NCBI GenBank assembly: GCA_947471565.1
Contig: CANIVT010000018.1
Location: 1 to 47,870 of the forward strand
Length of the DNA: 47,870 bases
Source: Spartobacteria bacterium
GTDB taxonomy: Bacteria; Verrucomicrobiota; Verrucomicrobiia; Chthoniobacterales; UBA6821
Reading direction: 5' to 3'
This document shows positions 1 to 7,757 of this stretch, one piece after another. Within the stretch, counting starts at the first letter, position 1; each line of letters starts with the position of its first letter. The position numbers and the translations under genes are program-made. Below the pieces are notes generated by a model. The model saw only the letters and a program-made list of their open reading frames with translations, was not told where the DNA came from and did not search any database.

Positions 1-1714
1 CGATTGTCGAGAAGGGCGAGGCCTGGAAGATCGTGTAGACGATGCCTTGATCCTCCTTGGGGGAGAGTTCCTTGGGGGAGAAGAGATAGAGGACCGGCAG
101 GATCAGGATCCAGAATCCCGCCACCGTCAGGACCGCGCCTCGGTGGCGGAGCATCGAGGCGAGCAGATGGACGTAGAAGCGTTGGAGAGAGGTGAACCGC
201 CTGTTGACCCATCCCGCATAGCCTCTGGTGTCATCACCCCTTCTGAGCAGCCGCGATGCCATCATGGGGGAGAGGGTGAGAGCCACAATGCCGGAGATCA
301 GGACCGCCCCTGCCAGGGTGAAAGCGAATTCCCGGAAGAGAGCCCCTGTCAGTCCTCCCTGGATGCCGATCGGCGTATAGACCGCGGCGAGGGTGATGGT
401 CATCGCGATGATCGGGCCGAGAAGCTCCCTGCCGCTGCGCAGGGCCGAGTGCAGCGGGGAAAGACCCGCATGGAGATGGCGCTCGACGTTTTCCACCACG
501 ACGATGGCGTCATCGACGACCAGTCCCACCGCCAGCACGACCGCAAGCAGGGTCAGCAGGTTCACCGTGAAGCCCAGCAGCACCATGATGAAGGCAGTCC
601 CGATCAGGGAGATAGGGATCGCGATCACGGGGATGATCACCGAGCGGATGGATCCCAGGAACAGGAAGATCACCAGCACCACGATCCCGAGAGTTTCGGT
701 CATCGTCTTGAGGACCTCCTGGATCGCCTCACGGATGAAATCCGTGGAGTCGTAAGGAACCTCCAGCGTCATCCCGGCGGGAAGGGATTTGCGGAGTTCC
801 GGGATAGCGGCGCGGACGCTTTTGCAGACGTCGAGGGTGTTTGCCGTGGGAAGGGCCCAGATTCCGATGAATTTCGCGTTTTTCCCGTCGAAGCGGACGT
901 CCGAATCATAATCCTCGGATCCCAACTCAATGTCGGCGATGTCCTGAAGGCGGACGAGCACGCCCCCCTTCTGCTTCACCACGAGTTGGCGGAATTCATC
1001 GGGGTTGGTCAGGTTGGTGTTGGCGATGAGGTTGATGGAGGTCATCGTCCCCTTGGTCTTGCCCACAGCAGCCAGATAGTTGTTGGCTTGGAGCGCCTTC
1101 CTGACATCGGTGGGCGTGACGCCCAGCGCGGCGAGGCGCTCGGGCTTCAGCCAGATCCGCATGGCGTAGACCCGGGCACCCAGAATGTCGGCACGCTGGA
1201 CGCCGGGAATCGCCGTGAGCTTCGGTTGGATGACGCGGGTCAGGAAATCGGTGACCTGATTCGGCTCCATGTCCGGTGCCGCAAAGCCGAGATACATGGA
1301 GGCCCGAAGCTCGTCCGCATTCTCGAGTTCGATGACGGGGTTTTCGGCCTCCGGGGGGAGGTCGTTGCGGACCTGCGCCAGCTTAGCCTGGATCTGTGTC
1401 AGGGCCGCGTTCGGATCGTAGTTCAGCTTGAGATGCACCGTGATCGTGCTGACTCCCTGGGTGCTGGCACTCTCGATGTAATCGATTCCCTCGGCGGCGG
1501 CGATCACGCGCTCCAGCGGCGTGGTCAGGTATCCGCGCACGAGGTCGGCATTGGCCCCCACATAGGCCGTGGTGACCTTGATGACCGCGATGTCGCTTCG
1601 GGGATACTGACGCACGTTCAGCACGCGGATGGACTGGATGCCGGCGAACAGGATCACCAGGTTGACCACAAGCGCCAACACGGGGCGCTTGATGAAAAGA
1701 TCGGTGAGTTTCAT
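1..1714 (-). CDS. RND-family efflux permease, N-terminal part (cut by window start)
   Basis: The minus strand is open from an ATG at 1714 to the window edge, giving 571 codons of a protein that is normally about 1,030 residues. It begins MKLTDLFIKRPVLALVV, the usual cytoplasmic start and first membrane helix of AcrB/MdtB-type inner-membrane proton/drug antiporters. The porter region follows, then several hydrophobic helices. The helix with GLVVDDAIVVVENVERH carries the paired Asp residues that relay protons in this family. It lies 46 bases downstream of the adaptor gene in the same direction, so the two form a classic two-gene efflux operon. No outer-membrane factor gene is visible; it may lie beyond the edge. 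The exported substrate cannot be told from sequence. The family call is very secure. Confidence 0.95.
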   Translation of the reverse strand, partial: MKLTDLFIKRPVLALVVNLVILFAGIQSIRVLNVRQYPRSDIAVIKVTTAYVGANADLVRGYLTTPLERVIAAAEGIDYIESASTQGVSTITVHLKLNYDPNAALTQIQAKLAQVRNDLPPEAENPVIELENADELRASMYLGFAAPDMEPNQVTDFLTRVIQPKLTAIPGVQRADILGARVYAMRIWLKPERLAALGVTPTDVRKALQANNYLAAVGKTKGTMTSINLIANTNLTNPDEFRQLVVKQKGGVLVRLQDIADIELGSEDYDSDVRFDGKNAKFIGIWALPTANTLDVCKSVRAAIPELRKSLPAGMTLEVPYDSTDFIREAIQEVLKTMTETLGIVVLVIFLFLGSIRSVIIPVIAIPISLIGTAFIMVLLGFTVNLLTLLAVVLAVGLVVDDAIVVVENVERHLHAGLSPLHSALRSGRELLGPIIAMTITLAAVYTPIGIQGGLTGALFREFAFTLAGAVLISGIVALTLSPMMASRLLRRGDDTRGYAGWVNRRFTSLQRFYVHLLASMLRHRGAVLTVAGFWILILPVLYLFSPKELSPKEDQGIVYTIFQASPFSTI

Positions 1715-1760
1715 GCGGGCAGGTGCCTTGGAACTGAAGGAGGCAAAACCGGACGTGTTC

Positions 1761-2981
1761 TCAGCTGTCCTGGGGTTTCGGGGCCGGGTTATTTCCCGGC
1801 TGGACGGAATCATTCACCTTTACGGCACCACCATGGTGGAGTTTGAAGGTTCCCGAGGTGGCGATGCGGTCGCCGGGCTTGAGTCCTTTCAGGACAGCCA
1901 CCTGGTCTCCCTGTGTCTTGCCCAGAATCACGGCTTGCTGGCGCACGCCGAGGTATTCCTTTCCATTGGGATCCTTCATTGTTTCGATCACGAAGATGGA
2001 GTCCCCGTAGGGCGCATACTGGATCGCCGTGGCTGGAACCATGATCGCCTTCTCAAGATTCGGGAGGATCAAGTGGACCCCCGCGAACATCCCCGATCGC
2101 AGGAGGTGATCGGGATTGGCAACGGTGCCCTGGATCTGGATATTGCGGGTGGAGGTGTCCACCGCAGAGTTGATGGCGGTGATCTTGCCCGGGAAGGCCT
2201 TCTCTGGAATACCGTCCGCCTTGACCATCAGCTGCTGGCCCACGGCGAGCTTTCCAAAATTCTGCTGTGGTAGAGCGAAGTTCACATAGATCGGATCCAG
2301 GGACTCGAGCTGGACGATCGGGTCGCCGCTCTTGAGGTATTGGCCGGTGTTGACCTGACGGATGCCCAGATCTCCCGTGAAGGGTGCTCTGATCGTCTTC
2401 CGATCGATCATCGCCTGGGTCTCATCGACGTTGGCCTCCGCGGACTGGAATTGGGCCCTCGCCTCTTCATAAGCGTACTCCGCGATAACATTTTTAGCTC
2501 GCAGGTCACGGGAGCGGTCGAGGTTTTGGTGTGCCAGGTCGAGTTTGGCTTTTGCTGTGCGGAGTTGGGCATCCTCCTGTCGCGTGTCGAGTCGAACGAG
2601 GATCTGACCGTTGGTCGCATGGGAGCCGGACTCAAAAAGAATTTCCGCAATCATCCCCGGCAGATCCGCACCCAGCATCACCCCCTGCAGCGAGGCGACG
2701 GAGCCTACGGCCTCCAGAGAGGGGGCTGTTTCCGATTCCTTGACCACCAGAGAGGTGACGGCGTCTGGTGGCATCCGGAATGCCTTACCCATGGCGATGG
2801 CTTTAGAAATTTGCAGGGCTTTCCATCCCGCGATCCCTGCGATGAGGAGGATCATCGCCAGAATCGAAAGGATCAGGACGAGACGCGGCCGCTTGGGCGG
2901 GGTTGGTTCCTCATGCAGGGCGATGACCTCCGGGGCTGCCGTGGCAAGGGCTTTCTCCGTCTCTTGGTTGGAAGAGTTCAT
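1761..2981 (-). CDS. RND periplasmic adaptor (membrane-fusion protein, HlyD/MdtA type)
   Basis: 406 residues. A cytoplasmic N-terminus of about 30 residues precedes one membrane helix (LVLILSILAMILLIAGIAGW). Then come a lipoyl/barrel-sandwich half (EAVGSVASLQGVML...), an alpha-hairpin rich in Ala, Gln and Arg (about residues 140-200), the second lipoyl half (IRAPFTGDLGIRQVNTGQYL), a beta-barrel (DPIYVNFALPQ) and a membrane-proximal domain ending in GLKPGDRIATSGTFKL. The protein would bridge the RND permease encoded just downstream to an outer-membrane channel. The start at 2981 fits because the helix sits at the usual distance from it. A perfect palindrome lies 8 bases upstream of the start and could be an operator. 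Confidence 0.93.
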   Translation of the reverse strand: MNSSNQETEKALATAAPEVIALHEEPTPPKRPRLVLILSILAMILLIAGIAGWKALQISKAIAMGKAFRMPPDAVTSLVVKESETAPSLEAVGSVASLQGVMLGADLPGMIAEILFESGSHATNGQILVRLDTRQEDAQLRTAKAKLDLAHQNLDRSRDLRAKNVIAEYAYEEARAQFQSAEANVDETQAMIDRKTIRAPFTGDLGIRQVNTGQYLKSGDPIVQLESLDPIYVNFALPQQNFGKLAVGQQLMVKADGIPEKAFPGKITAINSAVDTSTRNIQIQGTVANPDHLLRSGMFAGVHLILPNLEKAIMVPATAIQYAPYGDSIFVIETMKDPNGKEYLGVRQQAVILGKTQGDQVAVLKGLKPGDRIATSGTFKLHHGGAVKVNDSVQPGNNPAPKPQDS

Positions 2982-2988
2982 AAGATTG

Positions 2989-3001
2989 TTAATGACATTA
3001 A
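2989..3001. promoter_or_regulatory. 13-base perfect palindrome upstream of the efflux operon
   Basis: TTAATGACATTAA is a perfect inverted repeat of 6+6 around one central base, ending 8 bases before the start codon of the adaptor gene. Its position suits an operator for a repressor of the efflux genes, although no regulator gene is in the window. AT-rich palindromes of this length can also arise by chance in a short AT-rich leader. Confidence 0.35.
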
Positions 3002-3085
3002 TTAAATAGGGGCCGGTATGCCGGACGTCAATGTCACGAACGGCAAAGGGCTTCCCCTGTCGCCGTTCCGCACTGACGACTGGCC

Positions 3086-3111
3086 CTTATCCGAGATAAG
3101 AGGATCCTCGG
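3086..3111. promoter_or_regulatory. Nested palindromes between the GH16 gene and the efflux operon
   Basis: CTTATC-CGA-GATAAG (3086-3100) overlaps the 10-base palindrome GAGGATCCTC (3100-3109), and CCGAG (3091-3095) pairs with CTCGG (3107-3111). The 180-base gap separates the last gene of the fucose run from the efflux pair. The element could be a terminator hairpin for the former or a promoter-proximal operator for the latter. There is no following T-run, so it is not a textbook intrinsic terminator. Confidence 0.35.
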
Positions 3112-3161
3112 TCAGTCAACCCATGACTACACCGCCCTCATTTCCTCATCCTTAAAAAACA

Positions 3162-4040
3162 TTATTGATTGGAAATCCTGTCAGAAGCGCGGTTTTCTTG
3201 ACGCGGGATTTTCTCGTAAAAGCGGACATAGTCGAATTCCGCAGCAGAGGGAAGGAGGGTATCATCCACGGCCTTCGTCCCTCCTAAAGGTGATGCGATC
3301 GACGTGAGCCAGATGTTCTGGGGTCCGTGCTCGAAATCCACCGGGACATTTCCCTTCTTGACCGCCTTGGTCACTTCCACCGACTGCACCAATTTGCCGT
3401 CGAAGTAGTAGTTCACCATGGAGGGCGTGAACTCGCAGCCGTACACATGGAATTCGGCGGCAAGATCAGGTGTCTTGACCCTCTTACCCCCAAAGGGGAC
3501 ATGTGCTCCTTTCCATTTGTGAATGTTGACTCCGTAGCCGTAGTGACTGATGGAGTCGTTTTCGATCACATCGAGTTCCTGACAGGCAGTATCAGGACCG
3601 GTTCCGCCTTTCCCGTTGTGCAGCATCATCCAGAATGAGGTATGCCAACCTGATCCGGGAGGAATCTTCAATCGGGCTTCGTAGTAACCGTATCGAAAGG
3701 CCTTTCTGCTGATCACGCCGCCTCCCGAGTAGTGCATCCCACCCGACTCCGCCTTCTGGACTACGATCCGGAGGAGACCATGAGACACACCGACATTCTC
3801 CGGCTTCTGGGTACTCCACATCTTGCTGTCGGTCCGGTAGCCCCAGCGCAAGGAGTCTAGACTTTCGCCATCAAACTCATCCGACCAGACAAGCCGATAG
3901 CCTTCCACCGGAATCGGCGGAGTGGCGGAACCTCCATGGACGGGGATGGTTGAAAGGAACGCTAAGGATACAGCGATAAGGTAGATTTTTATGGGCGTTG
4001 GGGGTTGTTTCGAACTGCTGGTGGCTTGATCCGTAAGCAA
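3162..4040 (-). CDS. Secreted GH16-family glycoside hydrolase
   Basis: 292 residues. The only start that keeps the hydrophobic leader (IYLIAVSLAFLSTIPVHG) is a TTG at 4040; there is no ATG near it. The mature part opens with YRLVWSDEFDG, typical of GH16 laminarinase/agarase-like beta-jelly-roll enzymes. The signature ELDVIE at residues 155-160 supplies the expected nucleophile Glu155, the helper Asp157 and the acid/base Glu160. GH16 enzymes cut beta-1,3 or beta-1,4 glucans and galactans with retention; the exact substrate is not readable here. It is the last gene of the long minus-strand run, 28 bases after the FAH-family gene, so it is probably co-transcribed with the fucose genes. The protein is expected in the periplasm or outside the cell. 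Confidence 0.9.
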   Translation of the reverse strand: MLTDQATSSSKQPPTPIKIYLIAVSLAFLSTIPVHGGSATPPIPVEGYRLVWSDEFDGESLDSLRWGYRTDSKMWSTQKPENVGVSHGLLRIVVQKAESGGMHYSGGGVISRKAFRYGYYEARLKIPPGSGWHTSFWMMLHNGKGGTGPDTACQELDVIENDSISHYGYGVNIHKWKGAHVPFGGKRVKTPDLAAEFHVYGCEFTPSMVNYYFDGKLVQSVEVTKAVKKGNVPVDFEHGPQNIWLTSIASPLGGTKAVDDTLLPSAAEFDYVRFYEKIPRQENRASDRISNQ

Positions 4041-4068
4041 AGCCTGAACAAAGGCTAGAGTTTAGTCC

Positions 4069-4923
4069 TTACTTCAGGGCACGCACATTCTGTCTCTGGG
4101 TGCCGAGGCCGTCGATTCCGAGTTCCACGACATCACCGTCCTTCAGGTACTGAGGCGGCTTGAATCCGAGTCCCACGCCGGCAGGGGTGCCTGTCGAGAT
4201 GACATCGCCGGGGAGGAGTGTCATGAAGTTGCTCAGGTAGGAGATAAGGTAGGGAATCTTGAAGATCAGGTTACTGCTGTTGCCATTCTGCTTGGTCACG
4301 TCGTTGACCTTGAGCCAAAGACGGAGATTGTGGGGATCGGCGATCTCATCGGCCGTTGCCAGCCATGGCCCGAGAGGCGCAAAGGTATCGGCACTTTTGC
4401 CCTTCACCCACTGACCGCCGCGTTCCAGCTGCCAAGCTCGCTCGCTGTAATCATTATGCAGCACATAGCCGGCGACATGATCCATTGCATCTGATTCAGA
4501 AATGCGTCGTGCAGTCTTACCAATCACAACGCCAAGTTCCACTTCCCAATCTGTCTTTTCAGAACCATGGGGTATTTTCAGCCCATCATTGGGCCCGGTA
4601 AGCGCAGTGGTGGATTTGAAAAATACCACAGGCTCGGAGGGAGCCTGCATTCCAGATTCCTCTGCATGATCGCGATAATTCAGACCGATGCAGATGATCT
4701 TACTGGGACGAGCTATGGGGGAACCTAAACGCGCACCCTCAGGAATTAGAGGTGCTGTAGCCTGATTGGCCTCGATCCAAGCCGAAAGATGCCGGAGGCC
4801 ATTGTTTTCAAAAAAAGCCTCGTCATAATTTTGAAAAGCAGCAGAAGCATCGAGACGACGGTTATCTGTAAGTATGACGCCGCACTGTTCGTGGCCGGGT
4901 TGACCGAATCGGATGAGTTTCAT
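4069..4923 (-). CDS. FAH-family hydrolase, likely 2,4-diketo-3-deoxy-L-fuconate hydrolase
   Basis: 284 residues, no signal peptide, so cytoplasmic. The C-terminal two thirds is a fumarylacetoacetate-hydrolase fold: KIICIGLNYRDHAEE, a metal site with Glu127 and Glu129 in DWEVELGVVIG and Asp158 in HNDYS, then KGKSADTFAPLGPW and DVISTGTPAGVG. Members of this subfamily next to fucose genes cleave 2,4-diketo-3-deoxy-L-fuconate to pyruvate and L-lactate. The context here supports that reaction: the L-fuconate dehydratase, lactonase and SDR genes lie upstream in the same run. Other FAH-family activities, such as acylpyruvate hydrolase, share the same motifs, so the substrate is inferred from neighbours. 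Confidence 0.85.
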   Translation of the reverse strand: MKLIRFGQPGHEQCGVILTDNRRLDASAAFQNYDEAFFENNGLRHLSAWIEANQATAPLIPEGARLGSPIARPSKIICIGLNYRDHAEESGMQAPSEPVVFFKSTTALTGPNDGLKIPHGSEKTDWEVELGVVIGKTARRISESDAMDHVAGYVLHNDYSERAWQLERGGQWVKGKSADTFAPLGPWLATADEIADPHNLRLWLKVNDVTKQNGNSSNLIFKIPYLISYLSNFMTLLPGDVISTGTPAGVGLGFKPPQYLKDGDVVELGIDGLGTQRQNVRALK

Positions 4924-4983
4924 GGTAGGTAGTAGAGATTGGAGTTCCTGGGGCTAATGAACCGGGGAGGGAGGGGGTGATAG

Positions 4984-6051
4984 TTAATCATGCGAAATGG
5001 AGGACATGGACGCTTTAATCCGTATCATTTCTCCGACTTTACGCAGGGTTTCCACATCGATTTTGCGAAGCTTTCCCCGATAGTCCGGGCCAACATCCAC
5101 AGAAAAAAGATTCCCGAATTTCACGGCATCAAGATAGTCCTTGTAAAGTTCATTCGCCGATTTGCAAAGGTTGTCATGCTTGGGGAGGGAGTAAAACCAG
5201 GCCGCGCCGCCCGCATGTTTGGGTTCGATGGGATAGGTGAACTCGGCGAGAAGGTAATCACCTCCGCGGGACTCTTTCATGAAAGGCCCTGCCGACTTTG
5301 GATCGTTTACAGCTCCGGGTTTGCCCTCTTCGCCAAGCCGGATATGAACACCATCCTGTTCACCATGATTGAAGCCTACAAAACACGCTGGTTGCAATCC
5401 ATGGCAAAGGGACAGGAATTCCGCGTGATTCAATCCGCCGGTTCCCGCGGCGTGATCGACCCACATGAATTCAATTGGTCCGTAACTTGTGAGTAACTCG
5501 ATGAGTTGGGCCTTTTCCTTTTCGGAATCCTGTCCCGTGCCTTTTCCTTTTTTGCCGTCCGCCGCATTCCTACCTCCAGGCCATGTCCAGTCGCCCTCCG
5601 AAAAATAGAGAGCTAGCTTGATGCCGTATTTGTCACAGCTTTTTTTTAATGCGGCGAGCACGTCACGGCCCAGCGACACATTCGTCACCTTGCGATCAGT
5701 GGTTTTCGTGTCCCACAGGCAAAATCCGTCATGGTGTTTCGTGAGGAAGAGAATGTAGCCCATGCCCGCTTCCTTGGCTGTTCTGGCCCACTGATCGGTA
5801 TCGACTGCCGTTGCCCTAAACAGGGAGATGTCTTTCACTCCCGGAGTCCACTCATTTCCGGAAAACGTGCTGAGACTCCAACAGATGAACATACCCCACT
5901 TTAATTTCTTCAACTCCTCGGCTCTCTGCACCAGGAATGAACGGGATGGAGAGCCGTTATCTTCATAAGCCACCGAATTCACGCCCATGACTTGACTGAT
6001 GATGGCAATAAAACACCAAGTCAGGATCAGTAAAAAGAATTTGTGCTTCAC
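4984..6051 (-). CDS. Short divergent GH29-type alpha-L-fucosidase, secreted
   Basis: 355 residues from a GTG start, with a clear signal peptide (FFLLILTWCFIAIIS). The GH29 barrel is recognisable: WGMFICWSLSTFSG, GYILFLTKHHDGFCLWDTK, LALYFSEGDW, and Asp199 in FMWVDH at the nucleophile position. It ends soon after the barrel (NLFSVDVGPDYRGK) and lacks the beta-sandwich found in the other GH29 proteins here. It also lacks the W-E-x-C motif that holds the putative acid/base Glu in seven paralogues of this window; Glu270 in LLAEFTYP may serve instead. It begins 18 bases after the SDR gene and precedes the FAH-family gene. It could hydrolyse fucosides or a related sugar. Confidence 0.85.
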   Translation of the reverse strand: MKHKFFLLILTWCFIAIISQVMGVNSVAYEDNGSPSRSFLVQRAEELKKLKWGMFICWSLSTFSGNEWTPGVKDISLFRATAVDTDQWARTAKEAGMGYILFLTKHHDGFCLWDTKTTDRKVTNVSLGRDVLAALKKSCDKYGIKLALYFSEGDWTWPGGRNAADGKKGKGTGQDSEKEKAQLIELLTSYGPIEFMWVDHAAGTGGLNHAEFLSLCHGLQPACFVGFNHGEQDGVHIRLGEEGKPGAVNDPKSAGPFMKESRGGDYLLAEFTYPIEPKHAGGAAWFYSLPKHDNLCKSANELYKDYLDAVKFGNLFSVDVGPDYRGKLRKIDVETLRKVGEMIRIKASMSSISHD

Positions 6052-6069
6052 GGGATGTTGGTTGGCCAG

Positions 6070-6846
6070 CTAACGGAGAAGAGTGAATCCTCCGTCGAGG
6101 TCATAGGCTGAACCGGTAATGAATGAAGCCTCGTCCGAGCAGAGGAAGGCGGCGAGGGAGGCCACCTCGGTCGGTTCGCCCATTCGGCCGATCGGCTGAC
6201 CTGCGGCAAGTTTAGCAAACATCTCCGCCTCCTTGCCGGGATAGGTCTTGGCAAGGAAGCCATCGACGAACGGCGTGTGGACACGGGCCGGGCAGATGCA
6301 GTTGCAGCGGATCTTCTTCTCCACGAAGTCACGCGCCACGGAGAGAGTCATCGTGAGTACGGCCCCCTTGGTCATGCTGTAAGCGAAGCGATCGGCGATG
6401 CCAACTTTCGAGGCTATCGAGGCCATGTTGAGGATCGCGCCCCCTCCCGAGGCGAACATTTTCTCCACGCCGAAATGGAGGCAGTGATAGACCCCGCGGA
6501 CATTCACGGAATAAAGGCGGTCGAGGTCCTCCGGTTTGGTCGTGAGCACATTGCCGACGTGGGCAATGCCCGCGTTGTTGACGAGGACATCAAGACGCCC
6601 GAGTTTGGAAAACGCCGCGCGGACGGATTCCGTGTCCGAGACATCGGCGGCGAGCACGGTCGCTACTCCACCCGCCGCCCTGATAAGATGGGCCGTTTCC
6701 TCCCCTGCCTCGGGACGGAGTTCCAGAATCGAGACCGACGCTCCTTCGGAGGCAAGTCTTAGTGCGATGGCTTGGCCGATTCCCGAACCCCCGCCAGTGA
6801 CGAGAGCGTGACGATGATCAAAGCGGAGGGAAGAGGCAGTTGGCAT
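6070..6846 (-). CDS. SDR dehydrogenase, likely 2-keto-3-deoxy-L-fuconate dehydrogenase
   Basis: 258 residues from the ATG at 6846; an upstream in-frame ATG at 6906 would run into the preceding gene and add 20 residues before the fold. Classical short-chain dehydrogenase features are present: TGGGSGIG at residues 17-24 for NAD(P) binding, NNAG near 90, and the catalytic Tyr156 and Lys160 in YSMTK. It is cytoplasmic. It sits between the lactonase and the diketo-acid hydrolase, so the oxidation of 2-keto-3-deoxy-L-fuconate at C4 is the most likely role. L-fucose dehydrogenase is the alternative, because a second SDR lies at 16266-17033. Sequence alone does not separate these two. Confidence 0.85.
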   Translation of the reverse strand: MPTASSLRFDHRHALVTGGGSGIGQAIALRLASEGASVSILELRPEAGEETAHLIRAAGGVATVLAADVSDTESVRAAFSKLGRLDVLVNNAGIAHVGNVLTTKPEDLDRLYSVNVRGVYHCLHFGVEKMFASGGGAILNMASIASKVGIADRFAYSMTKGAVLTMTLSVARDFVEKKIRCNCICPARVHTPFVDGFLAKTYPGKEAEMFAKLAAGQPIGRMGEPTEVASLAAFLCSDEASFITGSAYDLDGGFTLLR

Positions 6847-6880
6847 GGGATAGGTGGATTTGAATGGAGTAAGATGTTTC

Positions 6881-7741
6881 CTAGATCCGGTAAATCCGTT
6901 CGGCATTCGAGCGGAAAAGTTTTACGGCATCCTCCGCTGATAGGGAGGAGGTGAGTTCGGCAACCGTCGAGACCCAGCGCTGATACTCCGTGGCCAGGGT
7001 GCAGACCGGCCAGTCGCCGGCAAAGATCACCCGGTCGGCTCCGAACGATTCCAGCACCGTGTCGAAATACGGTTTGAGATCAACCGCAGTCCAGCACTCC
7101 CAGTCGGCCTCCGTCGTGAGACCGGAGACCTTGCAGGTGACATTGGGAAGTTTGGCGAACTCGCGCAACTGCGAGTGCCATGGTTCCAGTTCTCCCTTCT
7201 TCACGGGCGGTTTGCCGAAATGATCGAGGATGAAACTGACACCAGGAAATTGGCGGACAAGTTCCGTCACGGCCGCGAGTTGTTCGTGGCGAATGCAGAG
7301 ATCCATCGTGAATCCGAATTCCTGCAGCATCGCAACCCCCTCCAGGAAACCGGTTCGGAGGCAGAAATCCGGATCTATCTCACCCTGCAGCAGGCGTCGG
7401 ACACCCTTGACCAGGGGGCGCTCCGCAAGACGGATGAGGTGGTTCCTCACCCCGGAGCCCAGTTCAAGCGGTGCATTGGCCACGATTCCCGCGATCCTGG
7501 TATCGTGGACTGACAGGCAAGAGACCCAGTCCACCTCGTCGATTGCATGCGAAGCGTCGCACCCGCTCTCTACGAAGATGATCCTTGAAATACCGATGCC
7601 GTCGGTTGCTTTCGAGAAATCGCCGGGCAGGAACGGCTTGTTCAGGGAGGGAAGTTCACCCAGCCATCCGTAGGGGCGAAGAGAGGGATCCCAGTAATGG
7701 ACATGGGCATCCGTGATGTTTGTCGGCATGGTCGTCATCAT
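6881..7741 (-). CDS. Amidohydrolase-family lactonase, likely L-fucono-1,5-lactonase
   Basis: About 286 residues of a TIM-barrel amidohydrolase (COG3618 type). The N-terminus ITDAHVHYWDP gives the metal-binding HxH motif; ISRIIFVESG, FILDHFGKP and VIFAGDWPVCT are the other conserved strands. Family members next to fucose or rhamnose genes open the sugar lactone made by the first dehydrogenase, here giving L-fuconate. The start is uncertain: ATG codons at 7741, 7738 and 7729 lie just after GAGGAG. The farthest upstream ATG, at 7801, overlaps the preceding gene and would add a non-conserved tail. The SDR gene follows after 34 bases. The protein is cytoplasmic. Confidence 0.88.
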   Translation of the reverse strand: MMTTMPTNITDAHVHYWDPSLRPYGWLGELPSLNKPFLPGDFSKATDGIGISRIIFVESGCDASHAIDEVDWVSCLSVHDTRIAGIVANAPLELGSGVRNHLIRLAERPLVKGVRRLLQGEIDPDFCLRTGFLEGVAMLQEFGFTMDLCIRHEQLAAVTELVRQFPGVSFILDHFGKPPVKKGELEPWHSQLREFAKLPNVTCKVSGLTTEADWECWTAVDLKPYFDTVLESFGADRVIFAGDWPVCTLATEYQRWVSTVAELTSSLSAEDAVKLFRSNAERIYRI

Positions 7742-7757
7742 CTCCTCACTGTCGGCC

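Noticed and set aside
47-1846. 599-residue plus-strand reading frame
   Set aside because: It is the antisense of the RND permease, is rich in His, Asp, Gly and Arg, and shows no fold or motif. The minus strand encodes a textbook RND protein.
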